Shown piece after piece: positions 61,712 to 64,000 of a stretch of DNA of 64,000 nt. The position numbers and the translations under genes were made by a program. Under the pieces are notes generated by a model. The model was given only the letters and a program-made list of their open reading frames with translations, did not search any database and was not told the origin of the DNA. How positions within the stretch are numbered: the stretch's first letter is position 1; each line of letters starts with the position of its first letter. Source of the stretch: Streptomyces spinoverrucosus (GTDB lineage: Bacteria > Actinomycetota > Actinomycetes > Streptomycetales > Streptomycetaceae). Location: contig NZ_BJND01000025.1 of the NCBI RefSeq assembly GCF_006539505.1, positions 62,001 through 126,000 of the forward strand, in the 5' to 3' direction.

Positions 61712-62692
61712 TCAGTACCCGATCACCGGGTAGTGGTCGGAGAGATTGGTGTACGTGTAGTCGGTACCCCAGCTCGTCACCGTCCAGGGCGCGCTCTGCT
61801 CCTTGACGACCTCGTTCTTCCAGACCGTCGGCCGCGCGTGCCCCGCCCGGTGGAGCACGTGGTCGAGGTCCTCGCGCGGGTCGTCGGGATAGCGGTCCCG
61901 CGCGATGGAGTTCTCCTGGGTGTCGAAGGAGTACGGGTGCCCGGTGCGCGCGTCGCTGTCCACCAGCCCGGCGTCGCCCAGCATCGAGGCGTGCTCGGCA
62001 CTGCGTGAGTCCACGTTGAGATCACCGGCGACCAGCACCTGCTCGCCCGCCGGGATGTTCTTGCCGTCCAGGAACGCGTCGATCGTCCTGAACTGCCGGC
62101 TGCGCATGGCGGCCGCCTCGCCCGCGTCACAGCCCGGGTCGGTCGACTGGGCGTGCGTGCCGAGGACGTGCACCCTGGTGCCGTTCACGTTCAGGACGAC
62201 GTACGCGAAGCCCTTGTTGGACCACCAGTCGGCCCCGCACGCGTCCTTGTAGACCCACTGCTCCTGGCGCAGGATCGGCCACTTGCTGAGGATCGTGACC
62301 CCGCCGTCCTCGGGCGTCGTCGCCGAGTACGCCCCACCGGTGGCGTCCCAGCCGCTCCTGCTCCGCCCCACCACCGGCGTCTGGTACGGGTACTCGCCCG
62401 CCACGGCGCTCTTCAGCGCGTCCGAAGAGGAGTTGTCGAACGCCTCCTGCACGACCACGACGTCGTTTCCACGGAAGAAGGCCGCCTTCGCGATCTCCGA
62501 GGCCCGGTGGTCCTGGCCCCAGTTCGGATAGAGGGTCTTGCTGAACAGGAAGACGTTGTACGACAGCACCTTGAGCGACGGCGCCTGCTCGGCGGCCGAC
62601 GCGGTGGGCGCCGAGCCCGCGAGCCCGACGGCGGCGAGCGAGGACGCGAGCACGACGGCGCCATGAGTGCGGCGCGGTCCGGAGAGCGGCAC
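61712..62692 (-). CDS. Secreted sphingomyelinase C-like exo/endonuclease-phosphatase
   Basis: 326 aa. GTG 62692 is chosen: GGGAG is 5 bases upstream and a signal peptide begins there (GAVVLASSLAAVGLAGSAPT). The endonuclease/exonuclease/phosphatase fold shows VLSYNVFLFSKTLYPNWGQD, VVVQEAFDNSSSD (metal Glu), GTHAQSTDPGCDAGEAAAMR, VLVAGDLNVDS (Asp-x-Asn), REDLDHVLHRAG and SDHYPVIGY (Asp-His pair). It matches bacterial neutral sphingomyelinases, which release ceramide from sphingomyelin. Substrate identity in a soil organism is uncertain. Confidence 0.86.
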   Translation of the reverse strand: MPLSGPRRTHGAVVLASSLAAVGLAGSAPTASAAEQAPSLKVLSYNVFLFSKTLYPNWGQDHRASEIAKAAFFRGNDVVVVQEAFDNSSSDALKSAVAGEYPYQTPVVGRSRSGWDATGGAYSATTPEDGGVTILSKWPILRQEQWVYKDACGADWWSNKGFAYVVLNVNGTRVHVLGTHAQSTDPGCDAGEAAAMRSRQFRTIDAFLDGKNIPAGEQVLVAGDLNVDSRSAEHASMLGDAGLVDSDARTGHPYSFDTQENSIARDRYPDDPREDLDHVLHRAGHARPTVWKNEVVKEQSAPWTVTSWGTDYTYTNLSDHYPVIGY

Positions 62693-63000
62693 TGGATCTC
62701 CCTGCGGGTGAAAGGGGTGAGTGGCGCCGCACATCAAACCATCTGGAGTTACTCCCAGGTAACACCCGTGCGCGGGACGGATGACGGATGGGCGTATGCA
62801 AGGGGCTAGGGCCGCCCAGCTCGGACCTGCCGTACAAAATGAGGTATGTCGGACATGGGCGTAACGTGGCTGCATGGGTCCGGCCGCTGACTCCGGCTGC
62901 GATCCAGCGCTTCCCTATGGCTGGGATCCGTTAGCCCCTGCTGCGGATCAGCGACCCGCACGACCCAGCCGCTTCCGCCTCTCCAGCAGAAGGATCAGCA
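62693..63000. other. Divergent intergenic region between sphingomyelinase and haloperoxidase
   Basis: No gene is supported. GTTAC-TCCCAG-GTAAC at 62748-62763 is a small inverted repeat, 56 bases upstream of the sphingomyelinase GTG. The hydrolase ribosome site AAGGA ends at 62993. Frames here extend antisense or without ribosome sites. Confidence 0.5.
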
Positions 63001-63831
63001 ATGGGCACGGTCACCACCTCCGACGGCACGACCATCTTCTACAAGGACTGGGGCCCTCGCGACGGGCAACCGATCGTCTTCCACCACGGCTGGCCGCTCA
63101 CTGCCGATGACTGGGACAACCAGATGTTGTTCTTCCTCGCCCACGGCTACCGAGTGATCGCCCACGACCGGCGCGGACACGGGCGGTCCGGCCAGCCCAC
63201 GGCGGGCCACGAGATGGACACCTACGCCGCGGACGTCGCCGCGCTGACCGACGCGCTCGACCTGCAGGGCGCCGTGCACATCGGGCACTCGACCGGTGGC
63301 GGCGAGGTCGCGCGCTATGTGGCGCGGGCCAAGCCCGGGCGTGTCGCCAAGGCCGTACTCGTCGGCGCGGTTCCGCCGATCATGGTCAAGTCCGAGAGCA
63401 ACCCGGGCGGTACGCCGATCGAGGTCTTCGACGGATTCCGCGCAGCTCTCGCCGCCAACCGCGCGCAGTTCTACATCGACGTCCCCTCGGGGCCCTTCTA
63501 CGGATTCAACCGGGACGGCGCAAAGGTGTCACAGGGCCTGATCGACAACTGGTGGCGCCAGGGGATGATGGGCGCGGCCAACGCCCACTACGAGTGCATC
63601 AAGGCGTTCTCCGAGACCGACTTCACCGAGGACCTCAAGCAGATCGACGTGCCCGTCCTCGTCGCGCACGGCACCGACGACCAAGTCGTGCCCTACGAGG
63701 ATTCCGCGCCGCTGTCGGTCCAACTTCTGAAGCACGGCACCCTGAAGTCGTACGAAGGGTTCCCGCACGGCATGCTCTCGACCCATCCGGAGATCCTCAA
63801 CCCCGACCTCCTGGAGTTCTTGAAGGCCTAG
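63001..63831 (+). CDS. Cofactor-free haloperoxidase (non-heme chloroperoxidase), alpha/beta hydrolase
   Basis: 276 aa. TIFYKDWG, VFHHGWPLTADDWDNQM, AHDRRGHGRSGQP, HIGHSTGGGEVARYVAR (nucleophile Ser), VAHGTDDQVVPYE (Asp) and EGFPHGMLSTHP (His) form the classic bacterial perhydrolase set. Family members use peracetate to oxidise halides in vitro, but the physiological role may be ester or lactone hydrolysis. No flavin or heme motif is present. It precedes a 2Fe-2S oxidoreductase gene by 42 bases and may be co-transcribed with it. Confidence 0.9.
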   Translation: MGTVTTSDGTTIFYKDWGPRDGQPIVFHHGWPLTADDWDNQMLFFLAHGYRVIAHDRRGHGRSGQPTAGHEMDTYAADVAALTDALDLQGAVHIGHSTGGGEVARYVARAKPGRVAKAVLVGAVPPIMVKSESNPGGTPIEVFDGFRAALAANRAQFYIDVPSGPFYGFNRDGAKVSQGLIDNWWRQGMMGAANAHYECIKAFSETDFTEDLKQIDVPVLVAHGTDDQVVPYEDSAPLSVQLLKHGTLKSYEGFPHGMLSTHPEILNPDLLEFLKA

Positions 63832-63873
63832 ACCACGGGCACGCCGACCAAGTGCCTTTTCTGGAGGTGAGCC

Positions 63874-64000
63874 ATGTCCACTCCCGGCCCGGCCCTTACC
63901 CAACCAGGCACCGCACGGGCGGAACGAGGTCCCGGGCCGGTGCGGGTGAGACTGTCGGTCAACGGCACCGAGCACACCCTCGACATCGAGCCGCGCGTGA
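63874..64000 (+). CDS. Start of a (2Fe-2S)-binding molybdo-oxidoreductase subunit, partial
   Basis: The first 42 codons are visible; the gene continues beyond the window. ATG 63874 follows GGAGGTGAGCC. The ending VRVRLSVNGTEHTLDIEPRV is the N-terminal beta strand pair of the small iron-sulfur subunit of xanthine/aldehyde dehydrogenases (YagT/PaoA-like). The Cys ligands would follow. The Pro-rich N-terminus has no clear Tat motif in the visible part. Confidence 0.75.
   Translation, partial: MSTPGPALTQPGTARAERGPGPVRVRLSVNGTEHTLDIEPRV

Noticed and set aside
62748..62763. GTTAC-N6-GTAAC as a PhoP box
   Set aside because: PHO boxes are direct 11-bp repeats with GTTCA-like cores; this is a short inverted repeat and may be chance.

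Overview
The window is chromosomal DNA from a high-GC actinomycete, almost certainly a Streptomyces. It carries a long chaplin with an LPXTG-like sorting motif, an SsgA-family sporulation protein, SpoIIE-type phosphatases, a DUF397 protein and DasR-like sites at a GH19 chitinase. Third codon positions are strongly G/C, and GTG and TTG starts are common. I recognise no rRNA, tRNA, CRISPR array, phage or intact transposase.

Layout. 1-7527 is a secreted carbohydrate-degradation island: a partial AbfB protein, a GH43-AbfB gene broken by one missing base, GH97-ricin, GH31 and an SGNH esterase with a ricin domain. After a 0.8-kb gene-poor gap holding an 82-bp MITE-like element come a soluble Ser/Thr kinase with TPRs (8351), an FAD oxidoreductase and a PAS-GAF-SpoIIE-HATPase regulator. 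14752-33466 is mainly acyl-CoA metabolism: a nitronate monooxygenase and AMP-ligase pair, a second ligase, a phenylacetate-CoA ligase, a third ligase divergent from an enoyl-CoA hydratase, and an overlapping DUF35 / thiolase-like / thiolase-like operon. A serine hydrolase, a DUF418 membrane protein, a penicillin-acylase-type hydrolase and an alpha/beta hydrolase are interspersed. 33549-50570 is a mosaic of stress, development and envelope genes: DUF397, Usp, CGNR, a peptidoglycan amidase, a phosphotransferase-fold protein, an NsdA-like regulator, a SpoIIE phosphatase, an SsgA-like protein, an oxidoreductase, a baeRF protein, a tripeptidyl aminopeptidase, a chaplin, a deaminase, an ArsR-SRPBCC fusion and an SPW protein. 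50701-56731 is the urea transporter operon urtABCDE (minus strand), preceded by a signal-less UrtA/AmiC-like protein and a divergent MarR gene. 57314-64000 holds polX, a chitinase, a PI-PLC-like protein, a sphingomyelinase-like protein, a haloperoxidase-fold hydrolase and the start of a 2Fe-2S molybdo-oxidoreductase subunit.

The most unusual signals are in the DNA between genes. The last codons and stop of the acyl-CoA ligase at 27579 recur four more times downstream, inside a 543-bp array bounded by inverted repeats that match the MITE ends at 8229-8310. A second, independent duplication of a gene's stop-codon end lies beyond the serine hydrolase at 14752. A perfect 34-bp palindrome carries the stop codons of two convergent genes, so both proteins end in DGV. 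Two lipid-gene promoters share a nearly identical 25-bp operator. The urtA leader carries three evenly spaced GlnR-like half-sites.
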